A DNA stretch of 64,000 nt, taken from Asterella californica. Taxonomy: Eukaryota; Streptophyta; Marchantiopsida; Marchantiales; Aytoniaceae. A program made the translations under genes and the position numbers. Where the stretch lies: assembly GCA_036924285.1 (NCBI GenBank), contig JAYKYS010000017.1, forward strand, positions 2,461,501-2,525,500, written 5' to 3'. Position 1 is the stretch's first letter. Each line of letters begins with the position of its first letter. This document shows positions 1-11,034 of this stretch, in pieces. Below the pieces are notes generated by a model, which saw nothing but the letters and a program-made list of their open reading frames with translations, did not search any database and was not told the DNA's origin.

Positions 1-800
1 CGACCCTGGGTCTGGACCACAGGTTTTCGGAAAAACTGCTAAGTGTTGGAGCTCCAGGGACGTTTTAGGTCGTGGACGGAGCTCCACGTAAGATCTCGAG
101 GCGAGTGAGGTATCATTGGAAAGATCTCGTCGAGAGCTTTCCAGTGATATATAACACTCCTCAATCTGACCTCCGAGCTGGAAGTTATGGCCGAACCACA
201 ATCGGGTTGTGGTATAATTTTCAGGGACCAAAGAGGAGGGCGGGGCCGCCGATCCCCAGAAGTATATATGAGGGGGGCTCGATGCCTGGGTGGGCCAGGA
301 CGAGTCACCCGACCCCAGGGTTCGGCGGGCGGACTCTGGGGGCATGAAGTGATGGCTGGGCCAGTTCCAAGGCACGTTCTGATCTAGACTTGGACGGCTA
401 GACTTAGGAACGATGTAAGGGCTGGGGCAAGACTAGGGAACGAGTCGGCGGGTTAGACCACCGTTCGGGAGCCTGGACCCAGACGGACATCACGGGCGGT
501 TGGGCCGCTAGGTGTGCTGGAGGCACCGTTTAGGACCCTGGACTTTATGGGAAGTCCGCCCCAAGTCATATTGTGACTTGCTCATGTTTGGGGACGACTT
601 AGGCGGATCTAAGTCGGGACTTAGGATTGCTGAGCTTGATGATTAGGGAGACGGTCCGGCTCCGGTCCGGACCAACCAGAACTAAGGTAAGTGGTGCATG
701 GACGCTAACTTGTGATTGTGTTTGCAGGTTAGCGGTGTAAAGTCTGCGACCTACTGAGTTAGAGCTTCCGCTGGCGCAACAAGGCGGTAGGTACGCGAAA
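1..800 (+). repeat. 5' LTR of chromovirus A1 (first ~300 bp outside the window)
   Basis: This stretch is repeated at 7416-8216 with roughly 5 percent differences by eye, and again on the minus strand at 19896-20899, 31611-31963 plus 39210-39800, and 48708-49801. It ends at CGAA(A), two or three bases before a primer-binding site at 803. Position 1 corresponds to about base 300 of the complete LTR, so the first part lies upstream of the window. It carries a TATA-like box at 263. The exact 3' end is ambiguous by one base because of a run of A. Confidence 0.92.
263..270 (+). promoter_or_regulatory. TATA box of the A1 5' LTR
   Basis: The sequence TATATATG is followed by a G-rich run. The same box is present in the other A-family LTRs (for example 7678-7685). 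By position it would set the U3/R boundary about 30 bp downstream. The assignment rests on sequence alone. Confidence 0.55.
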
Positions 801-802
801 AG

Positions 803-815
803 TGGTATCAGAGCC
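803..815 (+). other. Primer-binding site, initiator-Met tRNA type
   Basis: TGGTATCAGAGCC lies just after the LTR end and is the standard plant PBS complementary to the 3' end of initiator Met tRNA. It marks the start of the internal region of A1 and fixes the LTR boundary. Confidence 0.88.
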
Positions 816-921
816 GACGCTTCGGTGAGCGAGAACTTGAGGTAACGGCTGAAGGCTGGACGCTTGAGGAGGGACGCGAGACACGAAGCGGATCAGCGTT
901 TCTAGGTGAACACTTGGAGCG

Positions 922-3900
922 ATGGCCGAGGACGGACTGAGTTCCAAGAGGAAGACCAAGAAACGAGGAGCGGCTAACGGGAACAGATCGACTCGAGCTA
1001 ACCCCGAGGCACAGTCAGGGGACGACAACCGACAACCTTCGCCCCAACGTCAAGGGAGCCCTGTACCAGCTGCGGTATCGGTGCAGCAAGATGGAGTCTT
1101 GCCAGCGGTACCCAACGATTCAGGCACGGACAGTCAAGGAGCCTTGTATGCGGAACTCATCAAGATGATGAAGACCATGCAGGAAGGCATGGCCTCCAGG
1201 GATAAACGTATCGCCGAGCTTGAGGCAGGCCAAGGAAGTTCCTCGTCTACCAGGAAGCTTTGTAAGACGAATTTGCCGACCCCGTTTTCAGGTATAGGAC
1301 GGGCTCGCAAGGTTAAGGATTTCTTAACTGAGTTGGATCTATACTTTGAGGCGCAGCAGGCTAAGGAATCTGACAAGGTGAGAGCGGCGGTTACGTTCCT
1401 GAAGGACCATGCGCTTCTCTGGTGGACTGCATACCGGGATGAGCATGCCTTGACTGTCTCGGCGCTTAGTTGGAAGGAGTTGAAGGAGTTGCTTGCAGGA
1501 CGATTCACTCCGGAGTATCAAAGGATTCGGGACGGTGTTGAGTTGGTGAGACTGAAGCAGACGGGGACCTTAAGCGCTTACGTGCGCGAGTTCAGTGCCA
1601 AGCTGGATTCGTTCTCCAAGTGGACTGAGGAGACCAAGATATGTATATTCATTGGGGGACTCAAGTCTAGCTCGGAGAAGGCTCTCTTTCGGATGCCAAA
1701 GCTACCAGAGACAAGTGCCGAACTTTTGAAGCTAGCGGAGCGAATTGGGGACGACGAAGTCCAGCAGCAGAAACCCTTTGAACCACGCAGCACGGACAAG
1801 TTCCAAAAGAAGAACAAGGGCTACAAGCGACAGTGGGATGGGGGTGAGAAGGATCGGAAGGATTCTTCTGCCCCGGCAGCAAAGCGGCAGCAAACAAGAG
1901 TGAAACCGAAGGGGCAGACACCTCAGAAGGGCAATGGGGCTAAGTTTACTTGCTACAACTGTGGCGAGGCGGGTCACATTGCTAAGGGGTGCACGAAACC
2001 TAAGGTTAGTAACTGTAGCATGAATGCGTTTGTTGCAAAGGACTTGTTGGAGGGCCAGATGACTGTGACCTTGAGAACCACGAAGAAGACGTCAGGACTG
2101 ATGTATCTACAAGCCAAGGTTGCTAACCGTGATGTTACTTTTCTTGTGGACACAGGAGCGACTCACTCCTTCATAAGTCCAAAGTTGGTGAAGAAGTTGG
2201 GCTTGTCTACCTCCAAGGCAGACAAGCCTATTCAGGTACGCTTTGCCAAGGGCAAGACGTACCAAACTTCTGAAGTGACCTTGGACGTACGATTTGTGTG
2301 TGGGAAGTTGGAGTTCACAGAGAACTTCACGGTGTGCGAGATGGATGATATCCATGCGGTTTTGGGGAATACTTTCTTGGACAGGTTTGAAGTGGAACTT
2401 AGGCGGAAACCTTTAAGGTTAAACGTTAGAGTTAAAGGGCGGAAGCTGGGAGTGAGGCTGATCCGGAAGGCGCGGAAAATTGATGACTTTGCAGTGAATT
2501 TGATCAAAGGCAAACAGATGGACTTCAACGACGGGGTCATGTGTTTGATGCGGGTTGCAGATTTGATGGCGGGTGACAGAAAAGAGGAAACATCAGGAGA
2601 CGCGACTAAACTTCCGGAGGTGCTTCGCGAAGTGATTAAGGAGTTTGAGGATGTCTTGACGGACGAGTTACCTGCTGAGTTACCTCCAAGGCGGGTGGTG
2701 GATCACAAGATCGAGGTCTTGCCAGGATCAGAACCACCTTCCAAAGCCCCTTATCGACTCAATCAGGTGGAACTCCTTGAGTTGAAAAGACAACTCGGCG
2801 AGCTATTAGCGCGGGGATATATTCGAACCAGCAAGTCACCTTATGGAGCCCCAGTTCTTTTTGCAAAGAAGAAGGATGGGAAGTTACGACTCTGCGTAGA
2901 TTATCGTGCACTCAATAAGGTGACGGTGAAGAATAACTATCCCTTGCCAAGGATAGATGACCTCTTTGATAGGTTAGCGGGTGCGAAGTACTTCAGCAGG
3001 ATAGACTTGAAGTCAGGATATTACCAGATCCTGATAGCTGACCCAGATGTTGAGAAGACCGCTTGTCGAACCAGATACGGATCGTTTGAATTCGTGGTGA
3101 TGCCGTTTGGACTCTGCAACGCCCCTTCGACGTTCACTACATTGATGAACATAATTTTTCGCGAGGAGATGGATGAGTTTGTCATTGTTTACATCGACGA
3201 CATCTTGATCTACTCCAAAACCTTGGAGTCGCACGCGGAGCAGCTACGGGTGGTGTTGACGAAGCTACGGGAGCATAAGCTGTTTGCCAACATTGACAAG
3301 AGTGAGTTTGGTTTGGAGCGCATTAACTTCTTGGGACATGTAATTAGTGCAGAAGGAGTCGGCCCGGATATGCAGAAGGTGGATGCGATTGTGACTTGGG
3401 AGCCTCCGACTACAGTGAAGGGGATGCGGCGATTCTTAGGATTGGCGCAGTTCTACCGCAAGTATGTGAAGGGGTTTTCAAAGATCGCGAAGCCGCTGAC
3501 GGACTGGACGGGCAAAGACGCACAGGTAAGTTGGACCAAGGAGGTGGATGATGCGTTTCAGACGATCAAAGCTATTTTGTCAAAGGCGCCAGTATTGAAG
3601 CTGCCGGAGTTCGACAAACCATTCGAGGTGCACACGGACGCGAGCGACTATGCGATTGGCGGAGTGTTGGTGCAGGATGGAAAACCTGTAGCGTACGAAA
3701 GCAAAAAGCTATCTGGGATAGAGAGTCGATGGCCGACTCACGAGAAGGAACTGTTTGCGGTGGTTCATTGCTTGAGGAAATGGCGGCATTACTTGGGACT
3801 TCACAAGACTCAAGTGTATACTGATAACATCTCGCTCAAGTACTTTGAGACACAAGATCGGGTGACACCAAAGCAACTGCGGTGGCATGATACCTTGGCG

Positions 3901-4755
3901 CTCATGAATGTGGAATTGATCCACAAAGCAGGGAAGGACAATGTGGTTCCTGACGCCTTGAGTCGCAAGGAGGAATATCTTCCATCGTCAACACAGATTT
4001 TGCGAGCTATGTATCCTAAGGAGTCAGACTTGGAGAGGCGAATACGTGAAGGTTACATGGGCGATGACCAAGCGAAGGAGTACCTGGAACAAATCAAGCG
4101 AGGAGTGAAGTTGCAGAACATGCAGCTAAGACATGGTTTACTCATGTTCAAGCAAAGTCGGGTTTATGTGGGACAAGGAAAACTTCGGACTAAGTTACTC
4201 AAAGAATGTCATGATGCGCCCTTATCAGGACATAAAGGAGAAAAGTCCACTTTAGCAGTAATAGCTAAAAAGTTTTATTGGCCCCACATGAAAGACGATG
4301 TTTCCCACTTTGTGAAAACATGCGTAACCTGTCAAGCGAATCGTGTTTCTTATGAGAAGAAACAAGGATTGCTTCATCCTTTGCCGATTCCAGCCAGACC
4401 TTGGGAAAGCATTAGCATGGACTTCATTACCTCTCTGCCTGACTCGAATGGATACAACGCGATTTTTGTGATAGTTGATCGGTTTAGCAAACTAGCAAAG
4501 TTTGCTCCGACCTTGGACACTGCAACAGCGTTCACGACTTCTCGCTTGTTCCTAGATACTTGGTGGCGTTCACATGGATTACCTCGGAGTATTATTTCAG
4601 ATAGAGACTCTAAGTTCACAAGTGCCTTTTGGAAACACTTGTTCCAAAAATTGGGGACTTCACACTTCCGAAGGAAATATCGGCAAAGTTTTCATCGAAG
4701 TTTGCGGGACCTTTTGTCATTGTCAAGAATCCGCACGAAGACGTCTATACCTTAG
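922..4755 (+). CDS. Chromovirus A1 Gag-Pol polyprotein, truncated in integrase
   Basis: A single open frame of 1277 codons encodes a Ty3/gypsy Gag-Pol that makes cDNA from element RNA in cytoplasmic particles. In order I see a retrotransposon Gag domain (about residues 115-290), a CCHC zinc knuckle [14 protein letters not shown] (about 343), a retropepsin with DTGATHSF (about 407), reverse transcriptase with YIDD (about 757), RNase H starting near the DAS motif (about 900), and an integrase HHCC domain (about 1097-1140) followed by the two aspartates of the core. The start is the first ATG after the PBS. After the second core aspartate (near 4600) the frame meets a deletion of about 430 bp relative to element C, so the catalytic glutamate is gone and the last ~35 residues are out of frame. 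All earlier active sites look intact. Confidence 0.93.
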   Translation: MAEDGLSSKRKTKKRGAANGNRSTRANPEAQSGDDNRQPSPQRQGSPVPAAVSVQQDGVLPAVPNDSGTDSQGALYAELIKMMKTMQEGMASRDKRIAELEAGQGSSSSTRKLCKTNLPTPFSGIGRARKVKDFLTELDLYFEAQQAKESDKVRAAVTFLKDHALLWWTAYRDEHALTVSALSWKELKELLAGRFTPEYQRIRDGVELVRLKQTGTLSAYVREFSAKLDSFSKWTEETKICIFIGGLKSSSEKALFRMPKLPETSAELLKLAERIGDDEVQQQKPFEPRSTDKFQKKNKGYKRQWDGGEKDRKDSSAPAAKRQQTRVKPKGQTPQKGNGAKFTCYNCGEAGHIAKGCTKPKVSNCSMNAFVAKDLLEGQMTVTLRTTKKTSGLMYLQAKVANRDVTFLVDTGATHSFISPKLVKKLGLSTSKADKPIQVRFAKGKTYQTSEVTLDVRFVCGKLEFTENFTVCEMDDIHAVLGNTFLDRFEVELRRKPLRLNVRVKGRKLGVRLIRKARKIDDFAVNLIKGKQMDFNDGVMCLMRVADLMAGDRKEETSGDATKLPEVLREVIKEFEDVLTDELPAELPPRRVVDHKIEVLPGSEPPSKAPYRLNQVELLELKRQLGELLARGYIRTSKSPYGAPVLFAKKKDGKLRLCVDYRALNKVTVKNNYPLPRIDDLFDRLAGAKYFSRIDLKSGYYQILIADPDVEKTACRTRYGSFEFVVMPFGLCNAPSTFTTLMNIIFREEMDEFVIVYIDDILIYSKTLESHAEQLRVVLTKLREHKLFANIDKSEFGLERINFLGHVISAEGVGPDMQKVDAIVTWEPPTTVKGMRRFLGLAQFYRKYVKGFSKIAKPLTDWTGKDAQVSWTKEVDDAFQTIKAILSKAPVLKLPEFDKPFEVHTDASDYAIGGVLVQDGKPVAYESKKLSGIESRWPTHEKELFAVVHCLRKWRHYLGLHKTQVYTDNISLKYFETQDRVTPKQLRWHDTLALMNVELIHKAGKDNVVPDALSRKEEYLPSSTQILRAMYPKESDLERRIREGYMGDDQAKEYLEQIKRGVKLQNMQLRHGLLMFKQSRVYVGQGKLRTKLLKECHDAPLSGHKGEKSTLAVIAKKFYWPHMKDDVSHFVKTCVTCQANRVSYEKKQGLLHPLPIPARPWESISMDFITSLPDSNGYNAIFVIVDRFSKLAKFAPTLDTATAFTTSRLFLDTWWRSHGLPRSIISDRDSKFTSAFWKHLFQKLGTSHFRRKYRQSFHRSLRDLLSLSRIRTKTSIP

Positions 4756-5057
4756 ACCTTCCTCGCGAGTGGCAGTTGCATCCGACTTTCCATGTTTCTT
4801 TATTAAAGAAACACTTCAAGGATGATTTGCGACCGGAGCGCATTCTTAAGCCTCAACCTGATGTCGTGCAAGGTGAAGTAGAATATGAGGTGGAGTCCAT
4901 TTTGCGATCTCGGCGCAAATCAAACCGGATGGAGTACTTGGTCAAATGGCGTGGTTACCATTTGAAGAAAGCAACTTGGGTGCCAAAGGAAGATCTCGCA
5001 CATGCGAGCGAAGCATTGGACCTCTTCAAGCGGAGACAAGGACAACAAGGGCGTTAG
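4629..5057 (+). pseudogene. Out-of-frame A1 integrase tail and chromodomain
   Basis: This is the C-terminal end of the A1 polyprotein, now in a different frame from the main ORF because of the deletion at about 4655. It has the SH3-like integrase tail (residues resembling [19 protein letters not shown]) and a chromodomain (YEVESILRSRRK, then YLVKWRGY and TWVPKEDL), which in chromoviruses directs integration to particular chromatin. The matching region of element C lies at 24922-25330 on the minus strand. It ends in a normal stop, GQQGR then TAG. It cannot be made as part of the polyprotein without frameshifting. Confidence 0.85.
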
Positions 5058-5790
5058 CAAGATGAGGACATCTCCTTCCAGCGAGGGGTGAAGAAACGAC
5101 GAACCATACGAGTAGCAACTTGAGGTGATTTGGGCCGATGGACTTTGTAGCTTTGACTTGTGTTTGGAAATAAAGATTTTGTTTCTTGAAAATTTGTCTA
5201 AGTGTATTGGTAGTGCATGGCTATGACTAGTTCTGATCAGATGCCTAGGATGTTATCAAGAGGAGGAACGAAGCACACTAAAAGGAAGCGAGGTGGTTTG
5301 GATAAGCATCTAAATCAAGACTAAGTCTTGATGTCAAGACTTAGGTTTGCCGTAGCGTTGGCAAAGTAAGTATGAACTTTCATACTTGTCTTGGGGCTTG
5401 GAGTGATCTTGCTTTGCGGTTTTCTAACTGCAAAGTAAACTTAGTCGCGCGTCTAAGTCAAATCAGATTGCGACCGGAAGGTGGATTTTGGGAGACCTTG
5501 TAAGTAGGTGTGAATACTTATAGTTAGCAAGTTAGAGTCTTAAGTAGAATGTTTAGAAGTTGCCAACTAGTTTTGTTTAGGGTAAGCCAAAAAGGTAAGG
5601 CTTTTCCCGAGACTAGTTAGAATTTTCTAAGTGTTCTAGCGACAACTTAAGACTCAAGCCAAGAAGGGAATTGCGGGTTAGCTATCAGAACGCAATTCTG
5701 ACGCCAAGGGGTTGGCTACCCATTTTGAACTTGGTGTTAACTTAAAGGATCATTGTTGATGAGGGCATCAACCTCCAAAGTGAGGGTGAA
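5058..5790 (+). other. A1 3' untranslated region and polypurine tract
   Basis: I find no coding capacity here. The last bases (5777-5790, AGTGAGGGTGAA) are purine-rich and abut the TGTCGC start of the 3' LTR, the usual place for the plus-strand primer. Short inverted repeats occur around AAGACTAAGTCTT near 5320. Confidence 0.7.
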
Positions 5791-5827
5791 TGTCGCACTC
5801 CTCATTCTCAAGATCGGACGCAGACGC

Positions 5828-7145
5828 TGTCGTGATGTGAATCATTTTACATTGTAAATAATTCACCTCTCTGTCTAGCGTTAGTCTCTCTGAGCAGAGT
5901 TGGGACCTCAGAGATGTCGACACTTGAGGATGTTATATATTTTGGGTCTTAGTAGGTTGATTTGCCATGTAGATAGGGCTTTAGTTCATGGGTTGTACTT
6001 ACGTGTTGCCCATGCACGCTTTTAGCTGGTTTTAGTTTACTTTCAAGGCTATGTGTCGTTCTAGGTAGTTTAAGTTATACGCTGGCGCTTTAGGGGACTT
6101 GACGTGGTAGCATATGGGTTGAATTGAGTTACCAGGTAGTTTAAGGCACAAAATGACAACCAAATGGAGCTATGAACTCCCATTGGTCCATTTTTGTCTT
6201 TTGTAAAACTCTAAGTTTAGAAACAGAGCTCTAGAGTGGATTTGGAGCAATTGGTGAGGACACTTCGAAATCTGAGAGCACAGGGAGATAGAGCTCGTCG
6301 TGCCAAGCACTGTCAATGAAAAGTTTGATCGATTTGAGGCAATAAACAAGGAGTTATGACTGATTGAAGTTCGATTTGTGTCAGAATTGCAGCATTTCTG
6401 TTCAATTTGGGGTTTTGAGTGTCATTTGCAGCAGAATTGAGGAAATCGGTTCAAACCTTCGTGGTGGTGTTCACTGTCAGAAGGGCTACGACTGTCTCCA
6501 AATTTTCATGTCAATTGAGTGAGTGAGTAATTCAGGGCGGTCGCTGAAGTAGAAGGGGTCTGAAAAGCTCTCAATCTGGAGCAGCAACTTTGGAGAGCGA
6601 GATCTGGAGTTCTGTGTGGAATCAGGAGGCCCAACTTCACAGGAGTGTTCAGCAAGCTGTGTACTGCAAATCCTGTAAGAATTTCCCAAAGTGATCGAGC
6701 CAATTCCCTGTTATAGGTCGAAATAGCTGTCTGGGTACCAGAAACTGCCGTAATTTCTCTACTCAGAAAGTTTCTGCTCATATCTTAGTGCTCTGAATTG
6801 ATCTGAAGCTGAAATTTCGTATGTGTATCCAGTAGAACCTCATTTACATGTAGGAGGAGTTCTGAAGTCTGAACCTTTACATATTTCTCAATCCTTAGTG
6901 TCAAAGCTCGCCATCTGCTCTTATCATTGCTAGTTAAGCCTGAACTTTGCTTCCTGAACATATCAGAAGAGCCTAGAGACTTATATGAGTGTTTTTCAGT
7001 ATCACCTTGAGACTTGAAGCCTATCCTCTGAGTAAACCAGCCCCAGCCTGAAGCCCAACGCTTCCCTGAGTAGATTGAACACAGCCTTCAAGCTCATATC
7101 ACAGCCAGAAGGTTCGTCCTTCCCAGGAAGACTCTCAACCCGACA
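5828..7145 (+). repeat. Solo LTR B4 (B lineage) nested in the A1 3' LTR
   Basis: This 1318-bp block starts TGTCGTGATG and ends AACCCGACA. It is flanked by the 4-bp duplication ACGC (5824-5827 and 7146-7149), and joining the flanks restores the A-family LTR seen at 40286 and 49801. From about 5938 it matches the 5' LTR of B1 (from about 32095) along its length. No internal sequence accompanies it, so it is a solo LTR left by recombination. Small ORFs inside it are not supported as genes. Confidence 0.9.
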
Positions 7146-7677
7146 ACGCGAACAGCGGACTTGCGCTAGGTTGTGAACGCTGCGAGTAAGACTTAACGGC
7201 TTGGCCGGGAAGTCGGGATCAGATGAACCCTAAGTGGTTCTCTGAACCAAGGTTGGAACCTTGGGTTAGGACATAAGGGCCTACCCCAAGAGGGCCCCAG
7301 ACGAACGCTGACCTAAGGGGGCGAGTCTGGGAACGGGCTGAAACATGAGTCTCAGACATAGGTTCGAGACGTGGGATCGAGACGTGGGTCCGAGACGCAG
7401 ACGAATCACAGGGTTCGACCCTGGGTCTGGACGACAGGTTTCCAAAAAAATGACTAAGTGTTGGAGCTCCAGGGACGTTTTAGGTCATGGACGGAGCTCC
7501 ACATAAGATCTCGAGGCGAGTGAGGTATCATTGGAACGGTCTCGTCGAGAGCTTTCCAGTGATATATAACACTTCTCGATCTGACCTCCGAGCTGGAAGT
7601 TATGACCGAACCACAATCGGGTTGTGGTATAATTTTCAGGGACCAAAGAGGAGGGCGGAGCCGCGGATCCCCAGAAG

Positions 7678-7685
7678 TATATATG
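7678..7685 (+). promoter_or_regulatory. TATA box of the A1 3' LTR
   Basis: TATATATG followed by GGGG, at the same LTR position as the box at 263. Confidence 0.5.
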
Positions 7686-8299
7686 AGGGGGCCTCGATGC
7701 CTAGGTGGGCCAGGACGAGTCACCCGACCCCAGGGTTCGGCGGACGGACTCTGGGGGCATGAGGTGATGGCTAGGCCGGTTCCAAGGCACGTTCCGATCC
7801 AGACTTGGATGTCTGGACTTAGGAACGATGTAAGGGCTGGGGCAAGACTAGGGAACGAGTCGGCGGGTTAGACCACTGTTCGGGAGCCTAGATCCAGACG
7901 GACATCACGGGCGGTTGGACTGCTATGTGTGCTGAAGGCACCGTTTAGGACCCTGGACTTTATGGGAAGTCCACCCTAAGTCATCTTGTGACTTGCTCAT
8001 GTTTTAGAACCGACCTAGGCGGGTCTAGGTCGGGACTTAGGAACTGCTGAGCTTGATGAATAAGGAGACGGTCCGGCTCCTGTCCGGACCAAACTGAGAT
8101 AAGGTAAGTGGTGCATGGACGCTAACTTGTGATTGTGTTTGCAGGTTAGCGGTGTAAAGTTTGCGACCTACTGAGTTAGAGCTTCCGCTGACGCAACAAG
8201 GCGGTAGGTGCACGAAAAATTACCCCAATTCAACCCATACCAATTCAAAGGTTTGCACCAACGGAGAAAGCCCTAAATGTATCTCAAAAACGTTTGATG

Positions 8300-8772
8300 A
8301 GTCCAGTATGAGCAAATAAACCACCACCCCATGGGTCTTGTTTTAATTGCGACAGTTTGGATCATTGGTCACCCAACTGCTCTCACCCAAAGAAATCGCT
8401 GGGATACGTAGCACTTTGTGAAAAGTGTCATCAACCATGACATGCCACAGCAGACTGTACTAACCCATCCGCAGTGAAACGAGGAGTTCGTTTTGATCCC
8501 AGGACAAAACGCCCTGCGAAGGCACAACTGCATAAGGTGGACTTAGAAGAATGGAAAGCCGCTGGAGATGAAGGATGGCCACCAGAAGCTCTTTCAAAAC
8601 AAAGAGGAAGGCAGAGGAAGCACCTCTAAAGACTCAATCGAAGAAAGAGTTGAAGAAGCAGAAGAAGACAACTATTGAGGAGGACACCGAGGAAGAGGAA
8701 GAAGAAATATTGAAGAGCGTAAATCCTCCGAAGCTACTAGCGATATTACGGACGAAGTTCACGAACTCCTGA
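8300..8772 (+). pseudogene. E1 Gag C-terminus with two zinc knuckles
   Basis: The frame through 8339 gives CFNCDSLDHWSPNC (8339-8380), a C-x2-C-x4-H-x4-C nucleic-acid-binding knuckle. A second, CEKCHQP then a stop then HATADC (8417-8458), has one nonsense codon inside it. The frame continues as a basic linker to about 8610, then shifts into a Lys/Glu-rich stretch that ends near 8772. A long acidic run of Glu (near 8690) follows. This is the RNA-binding end of a Gag; the N-terminal part is not in the window. Confidence 0.75.
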
Positions 8773-8944
8773 AGAAGGAGTTACTACGAGAAAGAACTTC
8801 GGCAAGAGAGGCTGACACAACTTCGGCCGATGTCTCCGAATCATCAACTTCGCTCGTACCAGAAATATCTCGTACTTCGGCAAAGAAAGTCAGAACTTCG
8901 GTCAAGACGAGGAGGTTCCGAAGAAGCATAGTCGACCGGAACCT

Positions 8945-9517
8945 GTGAAGAAAGAACCTGTGACAACACCACACTATGATGTGGTGGCTGATTTGGAAAT
9001 ACAGAAGGCTAACATAAGTTTCAAGCAATTGATCGAAGATAACAAAATCTACATGAAGTTGTTACTTCAAGCATTGAAGAAGCCTACTAAGGTAAGAAGA
9101 TCAAAGTTACCTTCTCTGTTTCACATCGAGGCAGAAGACATGGGGTCTCCAAAAGTGGAAGTGGAGGTTGCAAGTTGTGTAATTAAGAAAGTGCCCATTG
9201 ACTCCGGATCAGGAGTCAACATAATGACAGAAGACACGGCGCACGCGTTGGATTTCAGCAAGTTTGAAGAAACTCAGCGAGTGTTACGATTGACAGATCA
9301 AACAAGAAGACGACCACAGGGGTTACTACGCAACATTCCCACCTTAATAGGCGGAATTTCTTTTAAACTCACCTATGTTGTATTGCGCCCTTTGGTTAAG
9401 TCTGGTTATCAAATTTTGATTGGGAGGCAATGGTTGTATGGTACCAAAGTACTGACGACTGGTATTGACACCGTTTACAGTTTAAAGATCCACAGAAATC
9501 GACTGATAAGACTGTGA
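8945..9517 (+). pseudogene. E1 protease region
   Basis: A 190-codon frame holds a retropepsin-like domain. The catalytic motif is PIDSGSGVNIM (about residue 83), and the second half has ILIGRQWL (about residue 160), the usual flap-distal element of Ty3/gypsy proteases. Such enzymes cleave the Gag-Pol precursor. The preceding helix-rich segment matches the same region of E2 (14495-14836, minus strand). A stop at 9515 separates it from reverse transcriptase, so the polyprotein is broken. Confidence 0.78.
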
Positions 9518-9839
9518 TGATATCTTGGAAGAAGATAACACATCAGGGTGGAACAGATCGACTTATGCAAGTTACACTACCGGATCTGATTCATCAACAA
9601 GTAGCACAAGTGAACGGAAATGAGATCCTTATTTGATGATCAACTATCTTCAGTGCTACGAAGTCGATGAGGATGAAGATGCAAACGAGGCCGAATAGCA
9701 ATCACAGCTAGGTCACGAGAGTGCAGAGACCAGCCATACATAAGGTATAGTACTTCCAGGAGCATCCCAAGACTTAGTGATAAGTGAAGGAAAGAACTTA
9801 GAGATTTTTGTGATAGTGCAAGAAGAAGAATTGGAAGTG

Positions 9840-10557
9840 TATCATCTGATGCTGACCCATTACCAAGATGTCTTCACCTGGACTGTGGAGGACATGAAGG
9901 TGATACTCGCACAGTGGGGGAGAACATCATATTGATCTCATTGAAGGATCAGTACCTGTGCGACAAAGGCAGTACCAACTCAATCCGAAATATTCTTTGC
10001 TGGTTAAAGACGAGATAGATAAGTACTTGAAGGTAGGTATTATTTTTCCTGTGTTAAGCAGCGAATGGGTAGCACCCATAGTAGTGGTACCTAAGAAGCA
10101 AACAGGAAAGATAAGAGTCTTCCAAGATTTCAGAAAGCTTAATGCAACAACCAAGAAAGACCATCACCATTTATCTTTTATTGATACTATTTTGGATCAT
10201 GTATCTAGAAAAGAATGTTATAGCTTTCTAGATGGCTTTTCGGAGTACAATCAAGTGTCCATTAGGGAGCAAGACTACCTTCACTACAGATTGGGGCACT
10301 TATGCTTATCACAAGATGCCTTTTGGACTATGCAATGCACCAGCTATCTTTTAGAGAATGATGACCTCAATTTTTCAAGATTATTTGCGAAAATTTTTAG
10401 AGATTTTTAGAGATGATTTTTGTGTTTTTGACACACGTGAAGAACATGCAGCATGTTTAGCCAAGACTTTTCAGAAGTGTAGGGAAGCCAGACTTGCATT
10501 ACACCATGAGAAGTGTTTCTTCATAATGACTGAAGGAATACGCTTCCTCGATGTTTG
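9840..10557 (+). pseudogene. E1 reverse transcriptase, truncated
   Basis: Fragments in two frames encode the fingers and palm of a Ty3/gypsy reverse transcriptase. I see WVAPIVVVPKKQTGKIRV (about 10067), the FLDGFSEYNQ block (about 10228) and, after a frame change near 10290, a degraded catalytic region reading FRDDFCVF where Y-x-D-D is expected. The last recognisable residues are ...EGIRFLDV at 10540-10557, after which E2 LTR sequence starts. RNase H and integrase are missing. Confidence 0.8.
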
Positions 10558-10987
10558 AAATTGAATTAGGAAGAAGGAAAGAAGGTATGGCGCTTCCGCA
10601 CCTCTTCTCTGATGTGGTAGCTTCCCCCTCTACTCCGAGCTGCCCACGTTTTTAGGTAAATGCCTTGTCCGTCCTGGTTCTTACTTAATGCTTACGTGAC
10701 TGTACTTCAGGTACACCAAACACCTATTGGTTCACCCAGTTGGTGCGAGGTTGGTGCTTCTCGCAGTTACACTCATGGTCTTCTCCGGAAGACTTCGCAT
10801 TATTTCTTCTGGATCCTGTCTTCCGGCTTCAGAAATAGTTTACTTCTTCCCACAAATCCATCTTAAGTTCATCTTCTCGGTAAGCAGGGTGCAAACTTAA
10901 ATAATAAGGTTAATTCAATTATATAGATACGATATTAACTTAAAGATTGTGTAAAAATCTAAAAACTTGCAAACTGTGGACACCACA
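10557..10987 (-). repeat. E2 3' LTR (5' part) with polypurine tract
   Basis: The minus strand reads TGTGGTGTCCACAG at 10987 directly after the purine-rich GAGGGTGGGCATA (10988-11000), which is the expected order PPT then LTR. The 430 bp that follow match the broken E-type LTR at 43010-43162 and 48513-48707, and the fragment at 61297-61416. The LTR is truncated at E1, so its full length is unknown and may be much greater. Confidence 0.78.
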
Positions 10988-11034
10988 TATGCCCACCCTC
11001 ATATGTTTACATCCTCGCAAACATAGAAGTTACT

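Larger units (their letters stand above)
5791..8216 (+). repeat. 3' LTR of A1, split by solo LTR B4
   Basis: The LTR starts TGTCGCACTCC at 5791 and ends CGAA(A) at about 8216. Its first 37 bases are separated from the rest (from 7150) by an inserted B-family LTR flanked by ACGC. Without the insert it is about 1.1 kb, matching the 1.09 kb of solo copy A4. The next bases, AAATT or AATT, are the target in E1. Confidence 0.9.
8217..10557 (+). mobile_element. Ty3/gypsy E1, decayed and interrupted by A1
   Basis: Directly after the A1 LTR the sequence continues as the C-terminal Gag (two CCHC knuckles), protease and reverse transcriptase of a different gypsy lineage, related to E2 at 10557-15306. 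Its Gag N-terminus and 5' LTR must lie to the left of A1, outside the window. It stops within reverse transcriptase at about 10557, where the LTR of the oppositely oriented E2 begins. Frameshifts and stops occur throughout. Confidence 0.8.

Noticed and set aside
39..387. Overlapping 66-91 codon ORFs on both strands that recur at 7454-7871, 39184-39589 and 49051-49468
   Set aside because: They recur because the A-family LTR recurs. They overlap on opposite strands, contain the TATA box and have no domain features.
6486..6781. Minus-strand ORFs in solo LTR B4
   Set aside because: Lie wholly inside a non-coding LTR and are not kept in the B1 LTR.
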